From assembly GCA_036504875.1 (NCBI GenBank), contig DASXUK010000026.1, positions 1 through 64,000 of the forward strand: a stretch of DNA of 64,000 nt, read 5' to 3'. Each line of letters opens with the position of its first letter. Positions within the stretch are counted from its first letter, which is position 1. Source of the stretch: JACPFJ01 sp036504875. Lineage in GTDB: Bacteria; Desulfobacterota; Desulfuromonadia; Geobacterales; Pseudopelobacteraceae. Both the position numbers and the translations under genes were made by a program. A model generated the notes under the pieces. That model ran no database searches. It was not told the DNA's origin and saw only the letters and a program-made list of their open reading frames with translations. Of the stretch, positions 17,765 to 24,849 are shown one piece after another.

Positions 17765-19018
17765 ATGATTACAACAACTTCTCCCCAGCAAACTTTTTTT
17801 CTTGGCCGGCAGCCGATCCTGGACATCCGCCAGGAAATTGTCGGTTATGAACTCCTGTTTCGCTCCTCCGAAAAGAACATGAGCGAATTCGATAGCCAGG
17901 AGCAGGCCTGCACCAGTGTCATTGCCAGCGCCCTGGCCGATTTCGGCTTTCGCGAGATATTAGGGGACAAGCTCGGCTTCATCAATGTGACCTACGATGT
18001 ACTGCTGTCCGACCTGATTGAGATCCTGCCCCGCGAACAGACCATCCTGGAACTTTTGGAATCAGTCAGCTTTGACTGCGCTGTCCGCGAACGCTGCCAG
18101 CAACTTAAGTCGAAGAACTACCGCATTGCACTTGATGACCATGTTTACAATCCGGAACATGCGGAACTGTACCGTTTTGTCGATATCGTCAAATTGGATA
18201 TAATGGAACTGCCCGCTTCAGTTTTACCGGAGATGATCACTGGTCTGCGGCGATTCCCGGTCCGGATTCTGGCTGAAAAGGTTGAAACAGCCGAGCAGTT
18301 CCAGGATTGCCTGAAGCTGGGTTTCACCCTGTTTCAGGGTTATTTCTTTGCCCGGCCGACGGTGCTCAAATGCAGGGGCCTGGAACCTTCCAAGATCGTG
18401 ATGCTGCGGCTGCTGAGGTGCCTGCATGAAGAAGCTGAATTAAATGAAATAGAAGATATTTTCAGGACCGCCCCTGAGCTCACTTATAACCTGCTCAAGC
18501 TTGTCAATTCAGTACACATCGGGATGCGCGAAAAAATCAAAAGTCTGCGCCACGCAATCGTGATTCTGGGTACAGACAAGCTGCGCCGTTGGGTACAGCT
18601 GGCTATCTTTGCCAGCACCGACAGCCGCGGGATCAACAGCCCCTTGCTGGAAATGGCCGCTGTGCGGGGGCGCCTGATGGAATACCTAGTTATGGAACAG
18701 CATAATCTTTCCCGCGGGAACGAGAAGGTTGAGGCGGCCTTTATGACCGGCATTCTTTCGCTGGTGGGAGTCCTTTTTGATAGCACCATCGAAGAGATCA
18801 TCAACGAGCTGTGCCTGAGCGACGAAATTGTGGCGGCACTGCTAAGCCGGCAGGGCGAACTAGGGGACCTGCTGGCTTTGGCGGAAACTATCGAACAAAC
18901 AAACTTTAAAAAAGTCCATGACATCATAGGATCATCCGAGATCCCCATCGCTCGACTTCTGTCCGCCCAACTGGATGCCTACAACTGGCGCGCCAGCATC
19001 ACGGCCACTAAATCCTGA
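17765..19018 (+). CDS. EAL-HDOD signalling protein (YuxH type)
   Basis: About 417 residues from ATG 17765; a TTG at 17756 is an alternative start and neither has a strong ribosome site. The N-terminal half is an EAL-like domain (FFLGRQPILDIRQEIVGYELLFR, then LALDDH-like IALDDHVY, KLDIMEL and FQGYFFARP). The E-A-L triad of active c-di-GMP phosphodiesterases is absent: the equivalent strand reads TILELLES. The C-terminal half is an HDOD domain (LTYNLLKLVNS, IVILGTDKLRRWVQLA). Such proteins usually act as c-di-GMP-related or partner-binding switches rather than enzymes. Single gene. Confidence 0.85.
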   Translation: MITTTSPQQTFFLGRQPILDIRQEIVGYELLFRSSEKNMSEFDSQEQACTSVIASALADFGFREILGDKLGFINVTYDVLLSDLIEILPREQTILELLESVSFDCAVRERCQQLKSKNYRIALDDHVYNPEHAELYRFVDIVKLDIMELPASVLPEMITGLRRFPVRILAEKVETAEQFQDCLKLGFTLFQGYFFARPTVLKCRGLEPSKIVMLRLLRCLHEEAELNEIEDIFRTAPELTYNLLKLVNSVHIGMREKIKSLRHAIVILGTDKLRRWVQLAIFASTDSRGINSPLLEMAAVRGRLMEYLVMEQHNLSRGNEKVEAAFMTGILSLVGVLFDSTIEEIINELCLSDEIVAALLSRQGELGDLLALAETIEQTNFKKVHDIIGSSEIPIARLLSAQLDAYNWRASITATKS

Positions 19019-19157
19019 CGCCCTCCCTTAAAAAGTTCTTGAAAAATCAGGATAAGTTGCTAAATTAGCACTACTTCCCGTCTCTGCCCTCGCCACTCCT
19101 ACCGTTTCGCGCCAGAACGTTCAGCCTGCCGGAGATCCTCCGGCCAGGAGGGTCACA

Positions 19158-19457
19158 ATGCCCTTCCCCCACCGTCCTGCAAAACTCCGCGGCATACTTC
19201 TCGATCACTCCCAGGATGGTGATGAGCGTTGCCATCAATGCAACGGTGCCTGTTGTCGCTCCTTCTCGGATGTTGAACTGAGCTGGGAGGAGTTCGAGCG
19301 CCTGCAGGCACTCGGGGCCCACCGCCTGCAACTTTCACTGGTCGGACCGCACCGGTTGGTGATCGATTACAACTGCGAATTCCTGCTGAACGGCCGCTGC
19401 AGTATATATGAGTTGCGGCCCGATATATGCCGGAGGTTTTACTGCCAAGAAAGCTAG
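19158..19457 (+). CDS. YkgJ-family cysteine-cluster protein
   Basis: 99 residues. Cysteines at 25, 28, 32, 33, 73, 81, 91 and 96 (CHQCNGACC, then YNC, GRC, DIC and FYC) form the YkgJ pattern, thought to chelate a metal, probably zinc or an iron-sulfur cluster. GGAGGG precedes the ATG at 19158. The family function is not known. A terminator follows between this gene and the converging ferredoxin gene. Confidence 0.8.
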   Translation: MPFPHRPAKLRGILLDHSQDGDERCHQCNGACCRSFSDVELSWEEFERLQALGAHRLQLSLVGPHRLVIDYNCEFLLNGRCSIYELRPDICRRFYCQES

Positions 19458-19543
19458 CATGGATCACAGATTTAATTCAGGCGAGGAGTCAGGAACTAAA
19501 GCCGGTCCGGGGGTATTCAAACCGGCGAATATGGTAGGCTGCG

Positions 19544-19580
19544 ACCAGGGGCGAACAACACCGCCCCTGGTTATTTGTTT
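19544..19580 (+). terminator. Intrinsic terminator between YkgJ-type and ferredoxin genes
   Basis: CCAGGGGCG pairs with CGCCCCTGG (9 bp) and is followed by TTATTTGTTTT on the plus strand. Confidence 0.75.
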
Positions 19581-19593
19581 TCCACTCAAATCC

Positions 19594-20343
19594 CTAGCCT
19601 TTGATCTCACCCTGTATGCTGATGGTAACTTCCCGGTAGGGGATCTCCTTGCCGCAGGCTGCCAGCGCCTGGCGCGCCGCCATACCAATACCGCAGCAGC
19701 AGGGCACCTCCATCTTGAGCACCGTGATACTTTTGATATCCGACTTGCTAAACAGTTCGGTCAGCTTCTGAAGATAAAACTGATTGTCGTCCAGTTTCGG
19801 GCAACCCATCACAACTGCTCGTCCCTTAAGGAAATCCTGGTGGTAACCGGCATAGGCCACCGGCACGCAGTCGGCAGTTATCAGCAGATCAGCCCCTTGG
19901 AAATAGGGGGCCGTGGTGGGTACCAGGTGGAGTTGCACCGGCCACTGTCCCAGTTGACTCTGCTGGCTACCGCTCGGCTGAGCATTGGAACCCTCTGGCG
20001 CGCGGGCCAGGGTCATAGCGCGGGAACCGGGACATCCGCCAGCGGAGTGATTATGCGCTGTTGGGCGGGCTTCGGCTGACTGATGCACCGGTGCCGGCTT
20101 GCCTTCGGCAGCCAGATGTTTTTCCACTGCTGTTTCGTCGAATTCATCGGCCTCGCGCTCTTCCACGGTGATAGCATTGCGCGGGCACTCTCCCAGGCAG
20201 GCCCCCAGGCCGTCGCAAAGGTTGTCTGCCGCCAGCACCGCTTTCCCGTCAATGATCTTGATCGCCCCTTCGGCGCAAGATGGTACGCACAAGCCGCAGC
20301 CATCGCATTTTTCCTGATCGATATTTACGATCTTTCTTAACAT
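19594..20343 (-). CDS. Ferredoxin-domain protein with incomplete second cluster motif
   Basis: 249 residues, started at ATG 20343 after AAAGGAGATCCCC. The first Fe-S motif is complete (Cys13, 16, 19, 23). The second, CDGLGACLGECP, has Leu46 where a cysteine normally sits, leaving Cys43, 49 and 53, so it may hold a 3Fe cluster or none. A linker of about 60 residues leads to a C-terminal domain with Cys-containing strands (ITADCVPVAYAG, VMGCPKLDD, MEVPCCCGIGMAA). Such proteins occur in many anaerobes as likely electron carriers or redox sensors. The exact partner is unknown. Confidence 0.75.
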   Translation of the reverse strand: MLRKIVNIDQEKCDGCGLCVPSCAEGAIKIIDGKAVLAADNLCDGLGACLGECPRNAITVEEREADEFDETAVEKHLAAEGKPAPVHQSAEARPTAHNHSAGGCPGSRAMTLARAPEGSNAQPSGSQQSQLGQWPVQLHLVPTTAPYFQGADLLITADCVPVAYAGYHQDFLKGRAVVMGCPKLDDNQFYLQKLTELFSKSDIKSITVLKMEVPCCCGIGMAARQALAACGKEIPYREVTISIQGEIKG

Positions 20344-20404
20344 GGGGATCTCCTTTGGTAACTTTCCTTATTATATAACCGCGAATTTGGAAGCAGCTTG
20401 GGTG

Positions 20405-20749
20405 TCAAAAAAAATAGTGCCAGATATAATCCAACCGCCCGCGCAACATTAATTTACGGCCGGAATAGCCCATGATCTCGCGCACCTTCTCCCGCTGCTG
20501 TTCAGTATAGCAATGGATGCGGCAATGCTTGCAACTGGGCTTCTCCGCCTCCAGCGGACATTTCATCCGCTTGGTAATAGCGTATTCCATAAAAGCCGCG
20601 CATTCCGCGCATAAATCGCGGCGCCCCAGACCCGCGGGAAGCAAAAATTGAGAACGCTCAAGCGTTCCGTGCCGGCCGGCGCAGTAAACCTCCGCGAACT
20701 TTCCGATCAGCCTGATATCCTTTTTTTGATTCCTGTTAATCGTTTCCAT
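20405..20749 (-). CDS. ygbA: YgbA-like nitrosative-stress protein
   Basis: 114 residues. The cysteine set (YCAGRH, LCAECAAFMEYA, KCPL, SCKHCRIHCYT) followed by REKVREIMGYSGRKLMLRG matches YgbA, whose gene is induced by nitric oxide in E. coli and needed under nitrosative stress. The cysteines suggest an iron-sulfur site. The start at 20749 has only a weak ribosome site. An HcpR/FNR-type site lies 35 bases upstream, fitting NO control. The ferredoxin gene follows on the same strand 61 bases further on. Confidence 0.82.
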   Translation of the reverse strand: METINRNQKKDIRLIGKFAEVYCAGRHGTLERSQFLLPAGLGRRDLCAECAAFMEYAITKRMKCPLEAEKPSCKHCRIHCYTEQQREKVREIMGYSGRKLMLRGRLDYIWHYFF

Positions 20750-20783
20750 GGTTGTGATTATGCCTTATGGAACAAAAACTATA

Positions 20784-20797
20784 ATGACCGAAGTCAA
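20784..20797 (-). promoter_or_regulatory. HcpR/FNR-family-like operator upstream of ygbA
   Basis: On the minus strand TTGAC-TTCG-GTCAT differs by one base from the TTGAC-N4-GTCAA palindrome recalled for HcpR of delta-proteobacteria. A CATAAT -10-like box (20762-20757) is centred 31 bases away, the spacing of a class II activator site. This would start transcription almost at the ATG. Confidence 0.45.
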
Positions 20798-20891
20798 GAT
20801 TTAAAGCTTTTTCCCTTTGCGCCGGCTATACCTTTTGCGTTACATTCAAACTAACATATATCTCAACCTCCAAATAGAGGGTAAAATTACC

Positions 20892-21401
20892 ATGACTGCC
20901 AAGGCTATCTCGTTCGTTGCCAAATCCGGCACCGGAAAAACCACTCTGCTGGAGAAGGTAATCATTGAACTCAAGGCTCGCGGGTACCGGGTCGGCGTCA
21001 TCAAGCATGATGCCCATAAGTTTGACATTGATCACCCCGGCAAGGACAGTCATCGCCTGACTGCTGCCGGAGCCGATACCATGCTGATCTCTTCACCGGA
21101 AAAACTGGCCGTAGTAAAAAAACATTCCGTCTCACCCCCGATCGAAGAGCTGATCCAGACTTATTTCCAGGATGTGGATGTAATCCTGACCGAGGGTTTC
21201 AAAAAGAGCGGCCTTCCCAAAATCGAGGTGCACCGTCAAGAGCGAAGCGCCAGCCTGCTGTGCCGCGGAGAGGAGCATGACCCGAGTTTACTGGCGGTGG
21301 CCAGCGATGAGCCGCTTGATCTGGATGTGCCGGTGCTTGATCTTAACAACCCAGCCGAGGTAGCTGATTTCCTGGAAAAGCGGATCATAGCATGCAGCTG
21401 A
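20892..21401 (+). CDS. mobB: MobB, molybdopterin-guanine dinucleotide adapter protein
   Basis: 169 residues from ATG 20892 (GAGGG upstream). The P-loop is VAKSGTGKTTLLEKV near the N-terminus, followed by GVIKHDAHKFDIDHPGKDSHR, the MobB signature, and by DVILTEGFKKSGLPKIEV. MobB binds GTP and helps MobA attach GMP to molybdopterin. It overlaps moaA by ten bases, so the two are made together. No mobA is seen in the window. Confidence 0.93.
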   Translation: MTAKAISFVAKSGTGKTTLLEKVIIELKARGYRVGVIKHDAHKFDIDHPGKDSHRLTAAGADTMLISSPEKLAVVKKHSVSPPIEELIQTYFQDVDVILTEGFKKSGLPKIEVHRQERSASLLCRGEEHDPSLLAVASDEPLDLDVPVLDLNNPAEVADFLEKRIIACS

Positions 21402-22372
21402 CCGACTCCCTCGGGAGAAACATAAATTATTTGCGCCTGTCGGTTACTGACCGTTGCAACATGCGCTGCTTCTACTGCATGCCCAAGGAAGGCATTGTCA
21501 GTAAGCGACATGCCGCTGTTCTACGCTACGAGGAACTGCAAATGATCGCCGAGGCTGCAGTCGGTCTGGGCATAGAAAAGATCCGCATCACCGGCGGTGA
21601 GCCGCTGGTGCGGGCCGGGATAGTAGGCTTCATTGAAGGTTTAGCCCGGATTAATGGACTACGCCATCTGGCCCTGACCACCAACGGTCTTATGCTGGTG
21701 AAGATGGCCAAACAGCTCTGCCAAGCGGGTGTGCAGCGTCTTAATGTCAGTCTTGATTCACTGAATGCGGCCACCTTTGCAACTATCACTCGCGGAGGGG
21801 ATTTAAAAAGTGTTTTGGCCGGATTGGACGCGGCCGAGCAGGCCGGGTTTCCGCCTCCCAAGATCAATGTGGTTATCATGCGGGGGGTCAACGATGCCGA
21901 GATTCTTGACTTTGCCGAGATGACCCGCCTGCGAGGCAACTCGGTCCGTTTCATCGAATATATGCCTGCCATAAAGGATGAGGGTTGGCAGGGCTACTGC
22001 ATCTCCGGCAGTGAAATCCTGGAGCGCATCTCAGAGAAATATGAGCTGGATCCGGTTGACAAAGGCCGCTTCGCCGGGCCTTCCAGGGATTTTAGAATTC
22101 CCGGCGCCCGCGGCAGTATCGGCATCATCACAGCTGTTTCGGGACATTTCTGTGGCGAGTGCAACCGCATTCGGGTCACGTCCACCGGTTCGGCCAAAGG
22201 CTGCCTGTTTTCGGATGAAAAAACAGACCTGATCCCGTGGCTGCGGCCGCCGAACAGGGAGGGACTGGCACAGGTGCTGAAGGGTATCGTCAGCAACAAA
22301 CCTGAGCGCCACGGCATTTCGAGCGAAGGTTATGATCACAAAAATTTCACCATGTCACAGGTAGGAGGATAA
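21392..22372 (+). CDS. moaA: MoaA, GTP 3',8-cyclase (radical SAM)
   Basis: 326 residues. The radical-SAM cluster is CNMRCFYC (Cys22, 26, 29), followed by ITGGEPLVR. The second, substrate-binding cluster is CGECNRIRVTSTGSAKGCLF. The chain ends in the GG pair (FTMSQVGG) that is essential in MoaA. It turns GTP into the cyclic precursor used by MoaC in the first step of molybdenum cofactor synthesis. It sits between mobB and a MOSC gene in one operon. Confidence 0.96.
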   Translation: MQLTDSLGRNINYLRLSVTDRCNMRCFYCMPKEGIVSKRHAAVLRYEELQMIAEAAVGLGIEKIRITGGEPLVRAGIVGFIEGLARINGLRHLALTTNGLMLVKMAKQLCQAGVQRLNVSLDSLNAATFATITRGGDLKSVLAGLDAAEQAGFPPPKINVVIMRGVNDAEILDFAEMTRLRGNSVRFIEYMPAIKDEGWQGYCISGSEILERISEKYELDPVDKGRFAGPSRDFRIPGARGSIGIITAVSGHFCGECNRIRVTSTGSAKGCLFSDEKTDLIPWLRPPNREGLAQVLKGIVSNKPERHGISSEGYDHKNFTMSQVGG

Positions 22373-22373
22373 A

Positions 22374-22802
22374 TTGGCAACAGTAGTGGCAGTTTGTCTA
22401 AGCGAAAATAAAGGCGAGCGTAAGACTCCGGCGTCACAGGTTGAGCTGCGCGTGAATCATGGTTTGGTGGGAGATGCCCATGCCGGTGAATGGCACCGCC
22501 AGGTTAGCCTCTTGGCCTCCGAGAGCATCGATAAGATGCGGAAATTGGGACTTAACGTTGACTCGGGCGATTTTGCCGAAAATATTACTACCACCGGCAT
22601 TGAACTAGTGACGTTGCCTATCGGCACCAGGCTTGAGGTCGGGGAAGCGTTACTGGAGGTGACCCAGATCGGCAAGGAATGCCACACCCGCTGTGCTATT
22701 TTCTACCAAGCCGGTGACTGCGTCATGCCTAAGGAGGGGATCTTCGCCAAAGTCATTACCGGCGGTTTTGTGAAACCGGGGGATGAGCTACGGGTGATTT
22801 GA
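22374..22802 (+). CDS. MOSC-domain protein
   Basis: 142 residues from a TTG start that follows AGGAGGATAAA, the only fitting start. Family features: an early MATVVAVCLSENKG-type strand, GLVGDAHAG, RQVSLLASESI, DFAENITTTG and, near the end, IGKECHTRCAIFYQAGDCVMPKEG, whose cysteine is the one expected to bind sulfur or molybdenum cofactor. MOSC proteins transfer sulfur or reduce hydroxylamines. The start is one base after the moaA stop, so it belongs to the cofactor operon. Confidence 0.88.
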   Translation: MATVVAVCLSENKGERKTPASQVELRVNHGLVGDAHAGEWHRQVSLLASESIDKMRKLGLNVDSGDFAENITTTGIELVTLPIGTRLEVGEALLEVTQIGKECHTRCAIFYQAGDCVMPKEGIFAKVITGGFVKPGDELRVI

Positions 22803-22875
22803 GAGCTGCAAAAAGTTTAGCTGCGGGCCTGAATGAGGCTCTCAGCCGTTAAATTTATATTGGGTCTCTGATATC

Positions 22876-23205
22876 TTACTCGATCGAGCCAATTTTTCGG
22901 TCAGCGTTTATGTGCAGTTGGCAATGCAGGCATTTTCGCAGGTAAAGAAGGGTCATGCCGTGCATGTGGAAATAGTTTCCGCAGCGGGGGCATTTTGTTA
23001 CTGCTGACCTGAGCGCTGTGACAAAGAGAATGACAATCCAAATCCCGATAGCGATGCCGATGGACCTGTATTTCGGTGAGATTTTCTGAACTGTCAATAT
23101 AGCCGGCATATATAAGAGAATGGTGGCGAAGAAATACCTGCGCCGGCGGCGAATCAGGCTGAGCGCCGGTCCGAAAGTTTCATCTGGGGTCTTACTGTCA
23201 TCCAT
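22876..23205 (-). CDS. Two-helix membrane protein with zinc ribbon
   Basis: 109 residues from ATG 23205 (AAGGA seven bases upstream); starts further upstream lack one. Two hydrophobic segments (FFATILLYMPAILTV and IGIAIGIWIVILFVTALR) precede a zinc ribbon: CPRCGNYFHMHG, then CLHCQLHI. No known family name comes to mind. It is separated by a terminator from the pseudo-receiver operon on the same strand. Confidence 0.6.
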   Translation of the reverse strand: MDDSKTPDETFGPALSLIRRRRRYFFATILLYMPAILTVQKISPKYRSIGIAIGIWIVILFVTALRSAVTKCPRCGNYFHMHGMTLLYLRKCLHCQLHINADRKIGSIE

Positions 23206-23280
23206 CCATGATTCCTTGGGTATTTTCGAGAGACTTCTTGTGTGGTCATCTATATACAATTTTTTAAGGTCGCTGCATAT

Positions 23281-23319
23281 AAAAAGCACGCTCCGGATCA
23301 TGGCCGTCGCGTGCTTTTA
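23281..23319 (-). terminator. Terminator of the pseudo-receiver operon
   Basis: On the minus strand AAAGCACGC pairs with GCGTGCTTT, followed by TTATA. It is placed downstream of the mini membrane gene ending at 23385. Confidence 0.7.
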
Positions 23320-23384
23320 TTGTCTTATCTGCGGGAAACCTCCGGCATTTGAATTCCGCCAGGGCCGCCCGTTGAGGTTGGTTT

Positions 23385-23636
23385 TCAGCTAATCCTGGAG
23401 GTGGCAGTAGCTTTTTCCTTATTAGCGGCCGTGGCTCCAGTGATCATGCCGTAAAGAGTCAACAGTGCCGGGATGCACTGGATAACAACCACCAGGGCGC
23501 AGAAACCGAGGAACAGCAGGATAAGAGGACCGCTTACGAAAACCTGGTTGGTTGAAGCTGCATGGGCACCGGTGCTGGTAACCAGGCTGATTGCCAAAGC
23601 ACTGCAGATAGATGTGATTACTTGTGTTTTGTTCAT
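23385..23636 (-). CDS. Mini membrane protein, paralogue B
   Basis: 83 residues from ATG 23636 (AAGGAG upstream). A signal-like N-terminus (about 1-27, ending GAHAAS) precedes FVSGPLILLFLGFCALVVVIQCIPALLTLYGMITGATAAN. This shares with the gene at 24118-24363 the pattern F-x-G-F-x-x-L-x-x-x-x-Q-x-x-P-A. The two genes flank the pseudo-receiver gene on the same strand and look like a duplicated pair. No family assignment. Confidence 0.7.
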   Translation of the reverse strand: MNKTQVITSICSALAISLVTSTGAHAASTNQVFVSGPLILLFLGFCALVVVIQCIPALLTLYGMITGATAANKEKATATSRIS

Positions 23637-23680
23637 TTTAGTCTCCTTGTGTTTGTTATTTATATTCGGTTGCAAATCCT

Positions 23681-24070
23681 CTAGGCCGGGTTCATGCGAA
23701 GGTTTTCAAAGGCGCAGCTAACAGCTTGGCGAATTTCTTCGCGGCCGGTTGCATCAACCGGTTTCAGCGCATGATAGAAAATTCCTTCGCATCTCAACTT
23801 GCGGAGCAGTCCTATCGGTGTTTCGGGGCTCATCAGGATGATACGCAACTTCTTGTTACAGCGTTTCAGGAGCGGGATAATCTCGCCAGCAGAAATTTCT
23901 TCGAAATTAGTGCCGAGCACCACCACCTGCACAGTTTTTTTGAGGATGCCGCAAAGGGTGCTTGCTATGGAATTGCTGACAGTAACTTTATAACCAGCAT
24001 CCGTAAACATCCTTGCCATCTGATTGCGGCATTCCTTGTCTTCACTCACGATTAAAAGCCCTTCTTGCAT
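23681..24070 (-). CDS. Receiver-like protein lacking the phosphoacceptor Asp
   Basis: 129 residues, all one domain. The fold pattern is that of a response-regulator receiver: GLLIVSEDKECRNQMARMF (with the acidic pair), VQVVVLGTNFEEI, LRIILMSPET and FYHALKPVD (the conserved Lys-Pro). The strand-3 aspartate is replaced by Gly-Thr-Asn (VVVLGTNF), so ordinary phosphorylation is unlikely. There is no output domain. GAGGGG precedes the ATG. It lies between two paralogous mini membrane genes and may signal by binding rather than phosphotransfer. Confidence 0.7.
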   Translation of the reverse strand: MQEGLLIVSEDKECRNQMARMFTDAGYKVTVSNSIASTLCGILKKTVQVVVLGTNFEEISAGEIIPLLKRCNKKLRIILMSPETPIGLLRKLRCEGIFYHALKPVDATGREEIRQAVSCAFENLRMNPA

Positions 24071-24117
24071 GATCTCACCCCTCTCAATTTGTCCAAGGTA
24101 ATATCACGGGTCGAGTT

Positions 24118-24363
24118 TCAGTACTTGTCGGTTCCGGCCAGAGCCTCGCTAGGCTTTTTATCGGCTGGCGCAAAGATCCCTTTTAGCATCCCTCCCGCCA
24201 ATATAACGGCTGGAACAGCCTGGAAAAGGATTATTAGGACTCCGAAGCCGATGAAGAAAATTGCGAAGAAGCTGAGGCTTTCTCCTTCGCCTCCACTCCC
24301 TGATGCCAATGCTTGCGTTACTGTGATCAACAGAGATAGTATTGCTGCGGACATGGTTTTCAT
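24118..24363 (-). CDS. Mini membrane protein, paralogue A
   Basis: 81 residues from ATG 24363 (GAAAGGAGA upstream). A signal-like N-terminus (MKTMSAAILSLLITVTQALA) is followed by a Gly/Ser linker, then FFAIFFIGFGVLIILFQAVPAVILAGGMLKG and a short polar tail. The IGFGVLIILFQAVPA segment parallels LGFCALVVVIQCIPA of the gene at 23385-23636. It is first in an operon behind a sigma-54-like promoter. Confidence 0.7.
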   Translation of the reverse strand: MKTMSAAILSLLITVTQALASGSGGEGESLSFFAIFFIGFGVLIILFQAVPAVILAGGMLKGIFAPADKKPSEALAGTDKY

Positions 24364-24434
24364 AGCATTCTCCTTTCTTGCTTCCATTTGTTTTGCCACA
24401 TCAAGTTGTTCCAATTTTTTCTTAATTAGGCAGT

Positions 24435-24450
24435 TGCAGTGACCATGCCA
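24435..24450 (-). promoter_or_regulatory. Candidate sigma-54 (-24/-12) promoter
   Basis: On the minus strand TTGGCATGGTCACTGCA carries GG and GC with ten bases between, the sigma-54 spacing; it differs from TGGCAC-N5-TTGCA at two bases. Transcription would begin near 24424, about 60 bases before the first mini membrane gene. Confidence 0.5.
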
Positions 24451-24849
24451 AGATGTTTTTTTTGAGAAAAACAGGTGATAACTACCTTATATCAATAAAG
24501 TTTTATTTCCGAGTAGACGTTGGCGAAGATCGCGCGGCAAATTAAAAGTATAGAAGTTATATACATTCAAAATTGCGGGCTTTACCTTCGTAGGCTTAGT
24601 GTTTACTTACTTTGCGTCGTCCAGAGGTAAGAAGGGTTTTTGGTATGGATGTATTAAGAATATATACAGTTGCATCCGGACGGGGCCGGTCTAAATTTTT
24701 CCGTAAGCTCTAGGTCTCGTTTGCGCTGAGGGAGTTAAAGACACTATTGCCGCAACAACACACTGCGTAACCGATTTTTTCCTTTGCCTCGTCGATTGGA
24801 TTGCGGGTAATATGGCTGAGTTTATCCGCCAACAAGGAATTGAAAACTA
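24451..24849. other. Intergenic region upstream of ftsK
   Basis: An A/T-rich stretch with T and A runs near 24456-24470 lies just upstream of the sigma-54-like box. Two similar AT-rich motifs, TTATATACATTC (around 24558) and ATATATACAGTTGCATCC (around 24660), occur further on. No ORF with a ribosome site, tRNA or terminator was found. Confidence 0.3.

Noticed and set aside
19544..19580. A further copy of the palindromic GTAGGGGCG-type repeat found in the RND gene
   Set aside because: It shares GGGGCG and CGCCCC only because it is a GC-rich terminator stem; the arms otherwise differ.
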